Shown: positions 31,186 to 44,507, counted from the stretch's first letter. The stretch: 64,000 nt of DNA from Perilla frutescens (GCA_026008535.1 BRKX01000014.1:50703006-50767005); one strand, 5' to 3'. Notes: generated from the letters alone by a model not told the origin. Numbers and translations: made by a program.

Positions 31186-31473
31186 ATTACTATGCAGCAT
31201 TGTTTGAATTATCAAAAAAACTCGGAGCCTCACACTACAAGGAGTAGGAATCAATGGCGAAGCAGTTCATTGAGATTACCAGAAGGGCACAGAGCAATAG
31301 TGGCGTGGAGAAGCCAACTTGCATATCAGATGGTTGTTATGTGCGTAGGATTTTGGATGTGAATGTATTAATTAATCAACAAGAATATTAACAATGCTTT
31401 CAGTGTATATTAAGTAGGATGGAACTCATTATGTGCAACCTGAAATTATTGCGCGCACGCGTAGTTAAGTGAT

Positions 31474-32397
31474 TGATGTCTGGTTTACCTACACACGCAA
31501 AACTACTACTAACTGGACCCGCAAGAGGACGGGATAATTGTAGGGCGGTGAGCTAACCCGAGTCGTGTCTCTCGAGAAAAGCTTAATCTAGGCGATTACC
31601 TTTCTACGCTACAATTGTTAACAAGAACATGAATTTAAGCGCAATCCTAAACATTCTAAACAAGGGTTGGATGGTTTGTTTAAACTATCAAATAAAGCAA
31701 GTAAAATTAACTAGCAACACCAACAATAACAAAGAAGAATGAAAAGATTATGAGAAGAGCATTAGCGTGTAGATTCTCTCACTGGTTTCTCTCCTAGCTT
31801 GATTCAAGTTGATTATATTAATCATAGACGTACAATAGACCCCTTCAAGTGGTTTAACTTCACTTATTATCACTGTCGATCCATTAAACCCCCATCGGCT
31901 ATATTATACAAACAAATAGGCTTCTATACCCAGTCCACCTAAAGATTAACAATAAGACTTATGTACCCAGTCCACCTAACATTGAAGGAACCTAAGTCGG
32001 GCTATAGAATCTCCTCTCGGTCTCATCTAGAGCCTAGAAATGCTAAGTAGTGGCCAAATACTCAACATAAACAAGCACAATTCCGACAACAAGAAATCAA
32101 CTATCACAAGCATGGATCGAAACCAAATTGATTACGTATCCTCTAATGTAAGAAATTAGCCCATCATGTTCAACACAACACAAGATTCATAAAAGATCTT
32201 CATTTCATAAATCGAAAGATAAATAAAATATAAACTTCTACAATGTTTGTTATCTCGAGAGTTTGGGATAATTCCCCATACAAATGAGCTAAGTTAAGGA
32301 AAGAAATACCAAAAGTGGAAGTCCTCGAGCAAGCCTAGCTTCCGTGGAAGGCTTAGAGTCGGACTCATCTTCTCTTACGTGCCTCTTCTTTGAGCCT
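31474..32397 (-). repeat. Antisense LTR-like block, unit 2
   Basis: Same block as in unit 1, with a double TACCCAGTCCACC motif on the plus strand and a minus-strand end GGTAAACCAGACATCA. The outer boundary is unresolved. Confidence 0.45.
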
Positions 32398-33980
32398 TGA
32401 TGAGTGCTTTAATTGCACTCATTTGCACTCAATAACACTCGCTTTTGAGTGCATTTGCACTAGATTTTTGTATTTATGTATGTTAATATTATATATCTTG
32501 TCTTTAATCTTTAATTTTGTTATAAGTGGCCAATACAGGATATTTTTTGGTTAATATTGTATAAATTAAAGTTGAATTAGGATTTCGATCATTAAAGACC
32601 GCACAAGACTTGAAAATATGAAGAAAACCAAGTGTTGGGCTCAGACGCGGCTTAAAGGCGCAACCAGTAAGGGTCGTGTTGCAGACCCCTCCAGACGCGG
32701 CCTCCGGGCAGGTCGCGCCCCAGGATCTATGTATCACGGCCTTCAGGCTCAGGCGGTTTGCCCGCTTTTCAGCCACTTCATAGACGTGTTTTCCTTTGTT
32801 CCACACACGACCTCCGGGCGCAAGCGCAGGGCAGGTCGCGCCCCAGGGCCTCTGCAACACGACCTCTGGGCGTGACCAGTCTACCCGCTTTTCAACCACT
32901 TCAGAGACGTGTTTTCCTTTGTTTGGAATGCGGTCTCCAGGCGCGACTCTGACGAGGTCATGTTCGGGACTGACAAATCCGCTTATTAACTTTTGGCATT
33001 CAATTATTGGTCCACTTCTTTATATATCTATTGAGGATTTCAAAGATTGATCCCAACACCCCTTAGAGTCGAAAATACACAAGGAGAACACCACATTTGG
33101 TGATTTTTGAAGATCAAGAAGAAGAAGGAAGATCCATCCATCCATTTGAAGATTCAAGCTATTAGATTGAATAAGAGTGTTCTACATTGGGTTTTATCAT
33201 CTCTTCTCTTCTTTTAATCTTGTATTTAGAATGAGTTTTTGTTCCTCCTTTTCTATTCTTGATTTTATTGTAAATATGGTTGACTAGAGCCTCAGGGCTC
33301 TAGGATGTGGTAAACAATGTGAATATTGATCTTGATTTGGATTCTATATATATGATTATGCTTTGTCAAGGTTTTAATCCATGCTTGAGCTTGAATGATG
33401 TTGTTTGAGTGGCCTTCTTACTAACATCACATGTATGAATCACTTGTATCTAGTGAATCCCGTGATCATAAGCATGCTTGGTTTAAATCTACATAGTTGT
33501 CTTCTTAGTCGAATGTCAATTTTGTGGAAGAAAATGTCACCCCTTAGAGCCTTTGGTAGGTGCGACCTTGGAATGCATTAGAGATAGCCATCCTTGTCGC
33601 ATTCTCAATTAAGGAGATATTCGAGAGATACGCCTTCTATATCCGTGGTCTTCCTACCAATGAACTTAGCATGATCATGTGTTTAAATCCTTGTTGTTTG
33701 ATCAATAAGAGCATTGTGTATCCATATCCTGGAGTCTTGCCTTTATTTATCATCTTCAAATCCCTCTCTCTCTTGTTGGTATTGTTTCTTGATTACTCTT
33801 TAGTTTGTTTATTGTTGTTGTTTGGTGTTTAATCATTTATTTATGCATTGGTTTTGTGTTAAGATAAACAACCCTCTCCTTATCATAGTCTAGATATTCC
33901 GCTTGTCTATCATCGTGGTACTTGCATTTTCTTATTCAAATTCCTTTTCCCTATGGATTGACCTCGTTTCATCCTTGCTA
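32398..33980 (+). repeat. Sense LTR-like block, unit 2
   Basis: GC-rich GTCGCGCC-type cluster followed by TTATATAT and a GAAGATCAAGAAG leader, as in unit 1. Private changes include GCTTTAATTGC and GGGCGCAAGCGC. The CA microsatellite after it is short. The AT-rich 33997-34629 that follows has no supported gene. Confidence 0.5.
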
Positions 33981-34629
33981 CATACACACACACACTAATT
34001 ATCATATATGATTTTATTTTATTAACTTAAAAATAAAGTTAAATAATAATTTCCTTCAAATTAATTTTATTTAGCAAAGTGCTTTTTTTACGATATATTT
34101 CTCCCCCAAATTGGCTACACAATACCAAAATTTTAATTCATAGTATTAAATGAAATTTGGGTGTTTCTAAATACACCTCTTATTTATCTTTATACACCAC
34201 TATTAAAATTAATTCAAAACAAAATAATTAATAAATTATTTAAATACCCTTTCCTTTTTGCTTTGATTTTATTTTTATTTTTTATGTTTTATTGTGCCTT
34301 TTTCCTTTGATTTTATTTTTCTTTTTTATGTTTTTAGGCCACATCAACGCCAAGTGGAGTCGTGAGTGATGTGTAAGCGACCGAGGTCGCGAATAATTAT
34401 TTATTTTTCAGGTATTATCTAATTTTTTATTTTTTTAATGATGCAAAGGTATCTTCTTTTAATGATGTCTTCATATTTCTCCTAATTAAATTGAATACAA
34501 AATACCAATATTTCAATTTATAATATTAAGTAACATTCAATAAGTTAAATCATACAATTATTCGTTACAAAATAATAAAAAACATTGAGGATGGATTTCA
34601 ATGTCGATGCTCTCTGTTTTACAAGACAA

Positions 34630-35112
34630 TTAGATAATGCAAAAACGATACATTCCTTCATAATAGAAAATATAATTTTTTTTAAATATATCCAGCCACT
34701 GGAAAAGTAACACAGGAAACCTGCTACTGCGAACCTCAGTCGAATTAGTTAAAACCTTCCAAGCCATTCTCATAACCAAACTCTTGCTCAGATGTATTAA
34801 AGATGTTACCCCTAGACCACCCTCCTCTTTAATAGCATAAACACGTTCCCATACAACGACAAAATGAGATGAAACATAAATATCCCCGGTCCAAATAAAA
34901 TTTCGATATGCTTTCTCAATTGAATTTAACAGCGACACTGGCCAGTTATAAATGAGCATTAAATGCAGTGCAGATCCAGCAATAACCGAGTTAACAAGAC
35001 ACACTCTCCCTGCAATCAACAAAAGACAACCCTCCCATTTTGAGAACTTTGCTAACACTGAATCCGCTGCATCTTGAAACACATCAACATAATATACTTC
35101 ATACAGAGTCAA
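34630..35112 (-). pseudogene. LINE reverse transcriptase fragment, unit 2 left arm
   Basis: Same 160-residue non-LTR reverse-transcriptase C-terminal fragment, with Phe for Ser in DIYVSSHF. Confidence 0.8.
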
Positions 35113-35218
35113 AATATCATAAAGTAGACAGGATTTAGTCTCACAATGATGATATCAACTCAAGATTTGTACCCTTAAATATCTCTGCACAATATCTCAT
35201 AAGAAATTCAGGTCCCAA

Positions 35219-36551
35219 CTATGGCTTCATGACTTTCACTGGCCAATTGCTTATAAGAAGTTCCAACATTTTAATCGACAGTACTTCACAATCCCATGAG
35301 TTTGTCTGCTGCGGTGTGGTCTGATACTTCCTCACAGTCCATGGGTAGCACGGTCGATATGGAAGCCTTTTCTTAGCCCAGATACGGTAAGAATCTATCA
35401 GTAGTGAGACATTTCGGGCAACAAAGTGGAAGTTGCGGCTGGTTTCACTCCAAGCAGAATCGCTGCTCAGCGTGTCATATACCATAATTTCACACTTTAT
35501 CAAATCTAGCACATACAAGAACCAATGAGTTTTTCTTGTATGTGCGACTCCGAAAACATGGTCCACATCTTCCCACGGTGTACCCCCAGCATTTGGGAGC
35601 TTGCCTGCCACATACATTGTCATCAATTTTTTCCCCGGTTCAAAGCAATTGGCGCTCACACGTGTCTAAAAATATTAGAGAGATGATAAGCAAAATACAG
35701 GCCATGTTTACAAGGTCAAAGAGAAACAAGGTTAATAAAGGTTCTGTAACATACCCAAAAAACTTGCTTCACGCAAGTCCATCTCTTACGGAATCCAAAC
35801 GGCCATCTCCGTGATTTGTACAGCAACAAATTCAACAATATGTCAAGTTGCTGTGCATTTTAAAAGAAAATAAAATTAGTAGAAAAAAAGGAATTATGTT
35901 GATTATAGCCAATTGAATAATTACTTGTGCTTATGTAATTACCTCATCCCCGAGCCATGCTTGCGGCTCCCAAAGGCGTGTAAATAAATTTCTCTGACAC
36001 TTGTCATTCAAAGCTATCTTTATATGGCCCCTTATCGCCGAGCCATACCAATCACTGAACCTCTTGATCAAATGTGCAGGCCACGATGAGCAAGGATTGT
36101 AAGTAGAAACATATGATGCTTCAGTCCCAACCACCTCCACATCATCGTCACTGCTGTCATTTTCTTGCTTTATGTAACGAAGTGGCTGCACATGAAGTGG
36201 TTCCACCATAGAACTATCACCCACAAAGGTATTGTCTTTCTCAACCACACCACCTACAAAGGTATTCGCTTCCTTAACCATATCAAGATCCATACGTATC
36301 GGTGTAAACTTTCTTTGCTTTCTTCGCCTAAACGGCACTTTGATAACAAAATGCACATGACTTGCACCATCAAGCTTATCTATCTGCATATCTACGATAG
36401 TCTCAGCCGTATATAGATCATCAGATTTCGCTTCGAAAGCTAATGGATCACGAAGAACCGGTGCAGAGAGTAGATCATCACCAATTAATAGATCTGGATT
36501 CCAAATAGAAGAAATCTTGTCCACAATATTGTCGAGCATCGCCTCCGCCAC
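35219..36551 (-). CDS. Ulp1-like cysteine protease gene, left arm, unit 2
   Basis: Exons 36551-35943, 35850-35755 and 35665-35219, same GT-AG junctions as in unit 1. The His, Asp, Gln and Cys catalytic residues are kept, but WDCG became WDCE: a Glu directly after the nucleophile, at a position that is nearly always Gly in C48 proteases, so activity is doubtful. It has the same upstream in-frame TAA as unit 1. Confidence 0.62.
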
Positions 36552-37211
36552 TTTTAAGTCAGATTACTTAACATGTGAGCCCTTTGAATCTTCAGAAGAA
36601 GACTCAAGTTTCTTCTTCTTTTTGTTTAGATCATCCATCACCGGTGAGCTCCTGGCATCCCTTGTTGGAGAGGCCGTGGCATCCATATTCGGAGAGCTCT
36701 CTTTGTCAACTTCTGAGACCTCTCCAACATGGCATCCCTTGTTGGAAAGGCTATGGAATCCATAGGTGGAGCGCTCTCTGTGGTCAACTTTGGAGACCTC
36801 TCCAATATGTTCAAAATGTTGTTGCACATAAGCTCAACTCTCTTCAATCTTTCGTCAAACTTAGAGCACTGCGAGAGTCATTTAAATCAACACAAAAGAC
36901 ACGTAGACTACGGAAAATTCACATGACACGGACAATAAATGCTGAAAATATTTACTCACACAACAGTCGCTGCCTTCATTAATTCTATCTTGAATCGACT
37001 CATTCCCATCACCGACAGATACATCTATCCGTGCTCGATAGGAATAAGCCGGTTCAAGATAGAATTAACGAAGGCAGTGACTGTTGTGTGAGTAAATATT
37101 TTCATCATTTATTGTCCGTGTCATGTGAATTTTCCATAGTCTATGTGTCTTATGTATTGATTTAAATGACGCTCGTAGTGCTCTAAGTTCGACAAAAGAT
37201 TAAAGAGAGTT

Positions 37212-38794
37212 GTGCTTATGTGCAACAACATTTTGAACATGTTGGAGAGGTCTCTGAAGTTGACCACAGAGAGCGCTCCACCTATGGATGCCATGACCTT
37301 TCCAACAAAGGATGCCATGTTGGAGAGGTCTCAGAAGTTGAGCAAAGAGAGCTCTCCAAACATGGATGCCGTGGCATCTCCAACAAGGGATGCCAGGAGC
37401 TCGCTGGTGATAGATGATCTAAACGGGAAGAAGAAGAAACCTCAGTCTCCTTCTGAAGATTCAGAGGGGTCACATGTTAAGTTATTTGACTTAAAAGCGG
37501 CAGAGGCGATGCTCGACAATATTGTGGACAAGATTTCTTCCGTTTGGAATCCAGATCTATTAATTGGTGACGATCTACTCTCTACACCGGTTCTCCGTGA
37601 TCCATTAGCTTTCGAAGCGAAATCTGATGATCTACATGCGGCTGAGACTACCGTAGATATACAGATAGATAAGCCTGATGTTGCAAGTCCTGTGCATCCT
37701 GTGATCAAAGTGCCGTTTAGGCGAAGAAAGTAAAGAAAGTTTACACCGATACGTATGGATTTTGGGATGGTTAAGGAAGCCAATATCTCTGTAGGTGGTG
37801 TGGTTGAGAAAGACAATACCTTTGTGGGTGATAGTTCTATGGTAGAACCACTTCATGTGCAGCCATTTCATTATATAAAGCAAGAAAAAGACAGTAGTGA
37901 CGATGATGTGGAGGTGGTTGAGGCTGAAGCATCATATGTTTCTACTTACAATCCTTGCTCATTGTGGCCTGCACATTTGATCAAGAGGTTCAGTGATTGG
38001 TATGGCTCGACGATAAGGGGCCATATAAAGATAGCTTGGAATGACAAGTGTCAGAGAAATTTATTTACATGCCTTTGGGAGCCGCAAGCATGGCTTGGAG
38101 ATGAGGTAATTACATAAGCACAAGTAATTATTCAATTGGCTATAATCAACACAATTCCGTTTTTTCTACTAATTTTATTTTCTTTTAAAATGCACAACAA
38201 CTTGACATATTGTTGAATTTGTTGTTGTACAAATCGCGGAGATAGCCATTTGCATTACGTAAGAGGTGGACTTGCGTGGAGCAAGTTTTTTAGGTATGTT
38301 ACAGAACCTTTGTTAATCTTGTTTCTCTTTGACCTTGTAAACATGGCCTGTATTTTGTTTACCGTCTCTCTAATATTTTTAGACACGTGTGAGCGTCGAT
38401 TGCTTTAAACCGGGAAAAAAATTGATGACAAAGTATGTGGCAGGCAAGCTCCCAAAAGCTGGGGGTACACCGTGGGAAGATGTGGACCATGTTTTCGCAG
38501 TCGCACATACAAGAAAAACTCATTAGGTCTTATATGTGCTAGATTTGATAAAGTGTGAAATTGTGGTGCATGACATGCTGAGCGGCGATTCTGCTTGGAG
38601 TGAAACCAGCTGCGACTTCCACTTTGTTACCCGAAATGTCCCACTACTGATAGATTCTTACCGTATCTGGGCTAAGAAAAGGCTTCCATATCGACCGTGA
38701 GGAAGTATCAGACCACACCGCAGCAGACAAACTCATGGGATTGCGGAGTACTGTCGATTAAAATGTTGGAACTTTTTATAAGCAATTGGCCAGT
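37212..38794 (+). pseudogene. Ulp1-like gene, right arm, unit 2 (broken)
   Basis: Same lesions as the unit 1 right arm: the TAA after FRRRK, the TAG after the catalytic-His position, and the 16-bp deletion, then interruption by the solo LTR at 38795. It has a private TTTTCGCAGTC change. Confidence 0.85.
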
Positions 38795-40215
38795 TGATGA
38801 GATTTTTCTTTCATGATAATTTAATCAACCACAAGCTTTAATTTACCAAATCTTAATTATGCAAGTGAACATACGGAGCATAGGAGACCGGGTCGAACAC
38901 GGAGAATTAATTGCATAAATGAGTCTACAAGTACCATCACATCGAACATTTTCACTAGTCAAACCATTTGGAATTTGGTTGGAGAATTAACTAAAAAAAA
39001 CAAGATTCACAATAATAAACAAAGATAGCAACACAAGGGAAATAGAAGAGAATAAAAATTAAATAAAAAAATCACTTAAGAGAAAATGGCTCTAGGGCAT
39101 TGTTCATTAGTGAAAACTTGTTCATTAAACAATGGATTTATGCATAATCTCCCCAAACAACAATTGATACCAAATTTAGTCGAAGCCCTCTCTCGAGCAA
39201 CTAAGACCTTTCAATTAAACTCAATTCCCCTATCTCTAGGGCTAAATTGCAATTTAATCTAATCAAGCACAATCAATCAATAAACATCAATTAAATATTA
39301 ATCTCTCGATCTAATGCAAAATTGAAACCATAAATCATTTACCCATGCACAATTGATTCTCTCGAACTCAATTATACACCAAATTCTATCCTAAGATGGC
39401 CAATCAAAGAATAGAAGCAATCAAACCATGATGTATGAGAAAGAAGGGGAAGATTAAGCAATAATCCATGTTTAATTCACAAACCCATCACCAAATCACA
39501 ACACCCTAGATACCAAGAAATTTAGCTATCCATAACCAAAATAGAGAAAAACATCACATAAAAGAAAAACATAATAGAGGAGGAGAAAAAATCCAAAAAC
39601 TTGAATATAGATCTTCAAAAACTTCTTGAATCTTCCATACACCAAGCTCCAAGCTCTCACAACTATTTCTTACTCTAAAATTGGCAAAATATCAATGTCT
39701 ACCCTAGAATTTCGAACTAAGGATGGCTTTTATACTATGATGGCCAAAATGGGGCAAAAATCCGGATATTCCCGAAAACAAGACACAGGGGCGCGACACG
39801 GGGCCGGTCGCGCCTCATGGCTCGCGCCGTGTGGAGTGAGGCGCGACCCGAGCTGGCCCGTTCCTGGGTCGCGCCGCGTTGCAGGCCATTGAAATCATGC
39901 TGCGGATGTTGAGCCGCGGGTCGCGCCCCAGGCCCCGGGTCACGCCGCGTTGCAGGCCGTGCCCGGCCTCCCGGCTTCGACTCGGTCTTCATGCTCTCTC
40001 ACCAGTCCGATCCAGCTTTCGGGTCCCTTCTGATGCGCACTTCGATCCTCGAGTCCCGAGTTGCTCATTTTAAACCTGTTTTCTAAATTAATGGTGTTAG
40101 CAACACTTATTCTAAATAACAACTAATATTACCCTAATTGATTACTAAACATACTAAAACATGATAAAAACATACGAAATAATGCTCGGATTAGGACTAA
40201 AATACGAGCATGACA
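38795..40215 (-). mobile_element. Solo LTR with target-site duplication, unit 2
   Basis: CCAGT at 38790-38794 and 40216-40220 flanks a TGATGAG...GCATGACA block in antisense orientation. Same insertion as in the other units. Confidence 0.95.
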
Positions 40216-40343
40216 CCAGTGGAAGTCATGAAGCCACAGTTGGGACTTGAATTTCGTATGATATTGTGCAGAGATATTTGAGGGTATAAATCTTGAGTTG
40301 ATACCATCATTGTGAGACTAAATCCTGTCTACTTTATGATATT

Positions 40344-40590
40344 TTGACTCTGTATGAAGTATATTGTGTTGATGTGTTTCAAGATGCAGCGGATTCAGTG
40401 TTAGCAAAGTTCTCAAAATGGGAGGGTTGTCTTTTGTCGATTGCAGGAAGAGTGTGCCTTGTTAACTCGGTTATTGCTAGCTCTGCCCTGCATTTAATGC
40501 TCATTTATAAGTGGCCAATGTCGCTGTTAAATTCAATTGAGAAAGCATGCCGGAATTTTATTTGGACCGAGGATATTTATGTTTCATCTC
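40344..40590 (+). pseudogene. LINE reverse transcriptase fragment, unit 2 right arm
   Basis: Mirror copy of the left-arm LINE fragment, undeleted (GRVCLVNSVI, CRNFIWTED) and cut at CATCTC (40590) by the array junction, where it runs into Athila-like pol in a different frame. Confidence 0.82.
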
Positions 40591-42993
40591 CTGAAAGATG
40601 CCGTTTCAAAAAAAAGAAAGTTGGGAAAATTTGAGACTGTGAATCTATCTGAGGAATGTAGTGCAGTCTTGCAACGGAAGTTGCCTCTGAAGCAGAAGGA
40701 CCCGGGTAGTTTTCCTATTGCCTGTGTGATTGGGGGACGCACTTTTGGTAAAGTGTTGTGCGATTTGGGGGCTAGCATCAATCTGATGCCGTTGTCGATT
40801 TTCAAGAGATTGGAAATTGGTGATATCAAGCCTACTTCTATTGCACTGCAAATGGCAAATAGATCAGTTACCTATCCGAGAGGAGTTGTTGAGGATGTGC
40901 TAGTGAAGGTTGAAGAGTTTATCTTTCCTGCAGATTTTGTGGTTCTCGACATGCCGGAAGATAAGAATATTCCATTGATTCTTGGAAGACCGTTTCTAGC
41001 TACAGGCCGTGCTTTAATTGATATGCAAGACGGCCAGCTGACATTCCGGATGAATGATGAGAAGATTACGTTCTCTTTGTATGATGCTATGAAGAGGCCA
41101 CACGAGAGTGAATTTGATGATTGCAAATTGATAGAGTTAGTGGAGGATGGGTTTGCCTGCACCGATGTGCCAGTTGCATTGGAAGACCCTCTGCAGCACT
41201 CTATTTATTCCATTGACTCATATGACTCTCTTGATTTTGCCTGTGATGAAATTTTAGAATATCTTGCGGTTTTAGATTCTATGCAGGGACTACAGCAAGA
41301 ACCAGTGCAATATTTGGATATTCGGGATCCACCGCAAGAGGGCACTGTAGAGAAGGAGACTCCTGCCGCCAAGTCGGCACCTACACCACCGGTTTTAGAG
41401 ATGAAGCCACTCCTAGATCATTTGAGGTATGCCTTTCTAGGTGAGAATGACACATATCCTGTGATTGTATCTGCTTTTCTATCTGCTGTAGAGTTGGATA
41501 AGTTGTTGAGAGTGCTGAGAAAATACAAGTCTGCTATAGGTTGGCAAATTTCTGACATAAAGGGGATTAGCCCGTCTATTTGTATGCATCGTATTTTACT
41601 TGAGCAGGATTACAAGCCGAAAGTGCAAGCACAACGGAGATTGAATCCGGTGATGCAAGAGGTCGTGAGAAAAGAAGTATTGAAGCTTCTAGATGCCGGG
41701 ATGATTTATGCCATATCTGACAGCGAGTGGGTGAGCCCGACTCAATGTGTTGCAAAGAAAGGAGGCATGACAGTTGTGAAGAATGAGAGGAATGAGATGA
41801 TCGCTACGCGACTCGTGACAGGATGGCGAGTTTGCATAGACTACCGTGCTTTAAATGCGGCCACTCGTAAGGATCACTTTTCCCTTCCTTTCATTGACCA
41901 AATGTTGGATAGACTTGCAGGGTACGAGTATTACTGCTTCTTAGATGGCTATTCGGGTTATAATCAAATTATGATTGCCCCGAAAGACCAACACAAGTCG
42001 GCGTTTACTTGCCCCTATGGTGTTTTTGCATATCGTCGTGTGCCGTTTGGTCTATGCAATGCGCCAGCTACTTTTCAGAGGTGCATGATGGCCATTTTTC
42101 ATGGCTTCATCGAAAAAATTATAGAGGTATTTTTGGACGACTTCTCTGTTTTTGGTTCATCCTTTGATAATTGTTTGGGGAATTTATCTCAAGTTTTGCA
42201 GCGTTGTGAGGAGACAAATCTAGTGTTGAATTGGGAGAAGTGCCATTTTATGGTACGTGGAGGTGTGGTGCTTGGCCACAAAGTCTCTGCTGCTGGCCTC
42301 GAGGTCGATCGAGCCAAAGTTGTAGCTATTGAGAAGCTACCTCCTCCTACCTCTGTGAAGGCAGTTCGTAGTTTCCTTGGCCATGCTGGATTTTACCGGA
42401 GATTCATCAAGGATTTTTCAAAAATCTCCAAGCCTCTATGTTCTCTGTTGGAGAAGGATGTGAAGTTTGATTTTGATGATGAGTGCATGGAAGCATTTGA
42501 GAAATTAAAGTTGACTCTGGTAAGTGCTCCAATTTTAATTCAACCTATTTGGACTGAACCTTTTGTTTTGATGTGTGATGCCAGTGATCTTGTCGTTGTA
42601 GCGGTGTTGGGACAAAAGAGGGATAAATTCTTCCGAGTCATTCACTATGCCAGTAAGACCCTCGACTGTGCCCAGCAAAATTACACCACCACCGAAAAGG
42701 AGTTGCTAGCAGTGGTGTATGCTTTTGACAAATTTCGGGCTTACTTGATTGGGGTGCAAACCATTGTCTACACCGACCATGCCGCTATCCGGTATTTGTT
42801 TGCCAAGAAGGATGCCAAGCCACGATTGATTCGATGGATTCTGTTGCTCCAAGAGTTTGACATGGAGATCAAGGATCGAAAGGGTTGTGAGAATGCTGTG
42901 GCGGACCATCTGTCCCGTTTGGAGAAACTAGTGGAAGGCGAGGATCCAAAGTTACTCATCAATGAGAGCTTTCCGGATGAGCAAGTGCTATAA
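40579..42993 (+). CDS. Athila-like pol: protease, reverse transcriptase, RNase H (gag-less, chimeric start), unit 3
   Basis: Second complete copy of the chimeric pol, with ATG 12 bases before the junction at 40590/40591. The same domains are present: DLGAS protease, reverse transcriptase with FLDD in place of FMDD, and RNase H. Unit 3 has Val for Gly after the first RNase H Asp (DLVVVAVLGQ against DLVVGAVLGQ), a normally conserved Gly, and lacks the 4-codon insert of unit 2. It ends at the same TAA before integrase. Confidence 0.93.
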   Translation: MFHLLKDAVSKKRKLGKFETVNLSEECSAVLQRKLPLKQKDPGSFPIACVIGGRTFGKVLCDLGASINLMPLSIFKRLEIGDIKPTSIALQMANRSVTYPRGVVEDVLVKVEEFIFPADFVVLDMPEDKNIPLILGRPFLATGRALIDMQDGQLTFRMNDEKITFSLYDAMKRPHESEFDDCKLIELVEDGFACTDVPVALEDPLQHSIYSIDSYDSLDFACDEILEYLAVLDSMQGLQQEPVQYLDIRDPPQEGTVEKETPAAKSAPTPPVLEMKPLLDHLRYAFLGENDTYPVIVSAFLSAVELDKLLRVLRKYKSAIGWQISDIKGISPSICMHRILLEQDYKPKVQAQRRLNPVMQEVVRKEVLKLLDAGMIYAISDSEWVSPTQCVAKKGGMTVVKNERNEMIATRLVTGWRVCIDYRALNAATRKDHFSLPFIDQMLDRLAGYEYYCFLDGYSGYNQIMIAPKDQHKSAFTCPYGVFAYRRVPFGLCNAPATFQRCMMAIFHGFIEKIIEVFLDDFSVFGSSFDNCLGNLSQVLQRCEETNLVLNWEKCHFMVRGGVVLGHKVSAAGLEVDRAKVVAIEKLPPPTSVKAVRSFLGHAGFYRRFIKDFSKISKPLCSLLEKDVKFDFDDECMEAFEKLKLTLVSAPILIQPIWTEPFVLMCDASDLVVVAVLGQKRDKFFRVIHYASKTLDCAQQNYTTTEKELLAVVYAFDKFRAYLIGVQTIVYTDHAAIRYLFAKKDAKPRLIRWILLLQEFDMEIKDRKGCENAVADHLSRLEKLVEGEDPKLLINESFPDEQVL

Positions 42994-44298
42994 GTGAAGG
43001 CCGTTGATAAAACTTCGTGGTATGCAGACATTGTGAATTACATAGTAATTCGTGTCATACCTAAGGATCTCAATTCCTACCAGCGCAAGAAATTCCTCCA
43101 TGATGTGCAATTCTACTATTGGGAGGAGCCCATTCTGTACAAGCGATGCGCGGATGCGGTGATTCGGAGATGTGTTCGAGAAGATAAAATTAATGCTATC
43201 ATAGAGCAATGCCACAGTTCGCCCAGTGGAGGCCATTTCATAGCCAATAGAACCGCCATGAAAATCCAACAAAGCGGATTCTATTGGCCGCATATTTACC
43301 GAGATTGTCATGCGTTTATCTCCACGTGCGATTGATGCCAACGGGTTGGCAACATTACCAAGAGGGATGAGATGCCGCAGAAGGCGATGATGGTTGTGGA
43401 GCTTTTTGATGTGTGGGGGATAGATTTTATGGGACCGTTCCCTAAATCTCGAGGATTCCTCTACATTTTGCTTGCTGTGGAGTATGTGTCTCGTTGGGTG
43501 GAAGCCGTTCCTACTACCACCAATGACTCCAAGGTGGTGTTGAAGTTTTTGAGAAAAAATATTTTAACTCCGTTCAGAGCCCCGAGAGCTTTGCTTAGTG
43601 ATGGGGGGTCGCACTTCAACAACAAGTGGCTTGGAAGTTTGCTAGCTAAGTATGGTGTGAAGCACAAGGTCACGTCTCCTTATCACCCTCAAGCAAACGG
43701 ACAAGCCGAGTTGGCCAATCGAGAAATCAAGCAAATTCTCGAGAAGACTGTGGTGCATAGAAAGGATTGGGCGGATCGCCTTGATGATGCTCTGTTGGCT
43801 TATCGTACGGCATATAAAGCTACAATTGGTATGTCCCCTTACCAGCTTGTTTTTGGTAAATCCTGTCATTTACCCGTAGAAATTGAGCATAAGGCGTATT
43901 GGGCTGTGAGAAAAATAAATTTTGAGTTCCAAGTAGCTGAAGTTGAAAGAGCTCATCAATTGTTGGAGTTGGAAGAATGGAGAAACGAAGCTTTTGAAAA
44001 TTCGTGCATCTATAAGGAGAGGGCCAGCAAATTCCATGACCGTGTCATCAAGCAAAAGGAGTTCACCCTTGGAGATGAAGTTTTGGTTTATGATTCAAGA
44101 TTGAGATTGTTTTCGGGCAAACTTAAATCTAGGTGGACGGGTCCATTTGTGGTGTACAAGACAAGTTGGAATGGTACTTGTGATTTATTGCGCACCAATG
44201 GAAGCACATTTGCAGTCAATGGACACCGCCTCAAACACTACTACCGACACCCAACTGAAGAAAGAGAATTACGGGTCACACTTCTCAATGATCCATGA
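42994..44298 (+). pseudogene. Athila-like integrase, unit 3 (two in-frame stops)
   Basis: Same arrangement as unit 2, with the TAA at 42991-42993 and a TGA at 43333-43335 inside CxxC. The DDE residues are intact from ATG 43372. Private change: Leu for Pro in FTLGDEVLVYD. Confidence 0.93.
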
Positions 44299-44507
44299 GC
44301 ATCCATGAGGTATCGTCTAGCTAAAGACGTTAAATGAAGCACTTGGTGGGAGGTAACCTACCGTTTTTAGTTTTCTTTTCAGTTTTGTTTTTGTTTTGTT
44401 TTGTTTTTCTTTTTTCTTTTAGTTTTTGTTCATGTGTTGGTTGTTTTTTCCGTTTGTTTTTTTTTAATTTTATTTATTGTATTTTCGGAAAAAAAAAAAG
44501 GTATTTC

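Larger units (their letters stand above)
18997..40590. repeat. Tandem macro-repeat unit 2 (complete, 21,594 bp)
   Basis: Complete copy running from the Athila-like pol junction to the LINE-fragment junction. All features appear in the same order and orientation as in units 1 and 3. Private variants include an A inside the polypurine tract before the LTR, a shortened CA microsatellite at 33981-33996, a Gly to Glu change next to the Ulp1 catalytic Cys, and a changed palindrome centre (ATACAT instead of ATGCAT). These differences argue against a simple assembly duplication. Confidence 0.97.
34835..40590. repeat. Giant near-spacerless palindrome, unit 2
   Basis: Left arm 34835-37021, right arm 37022-40590 with the solo LTR inside. 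The centre reads ATACAT here, one substitution from the perfect ATGCAT of units 1 and 3. The right arm is cut at the array junction (40590). Confidence 0.93.
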
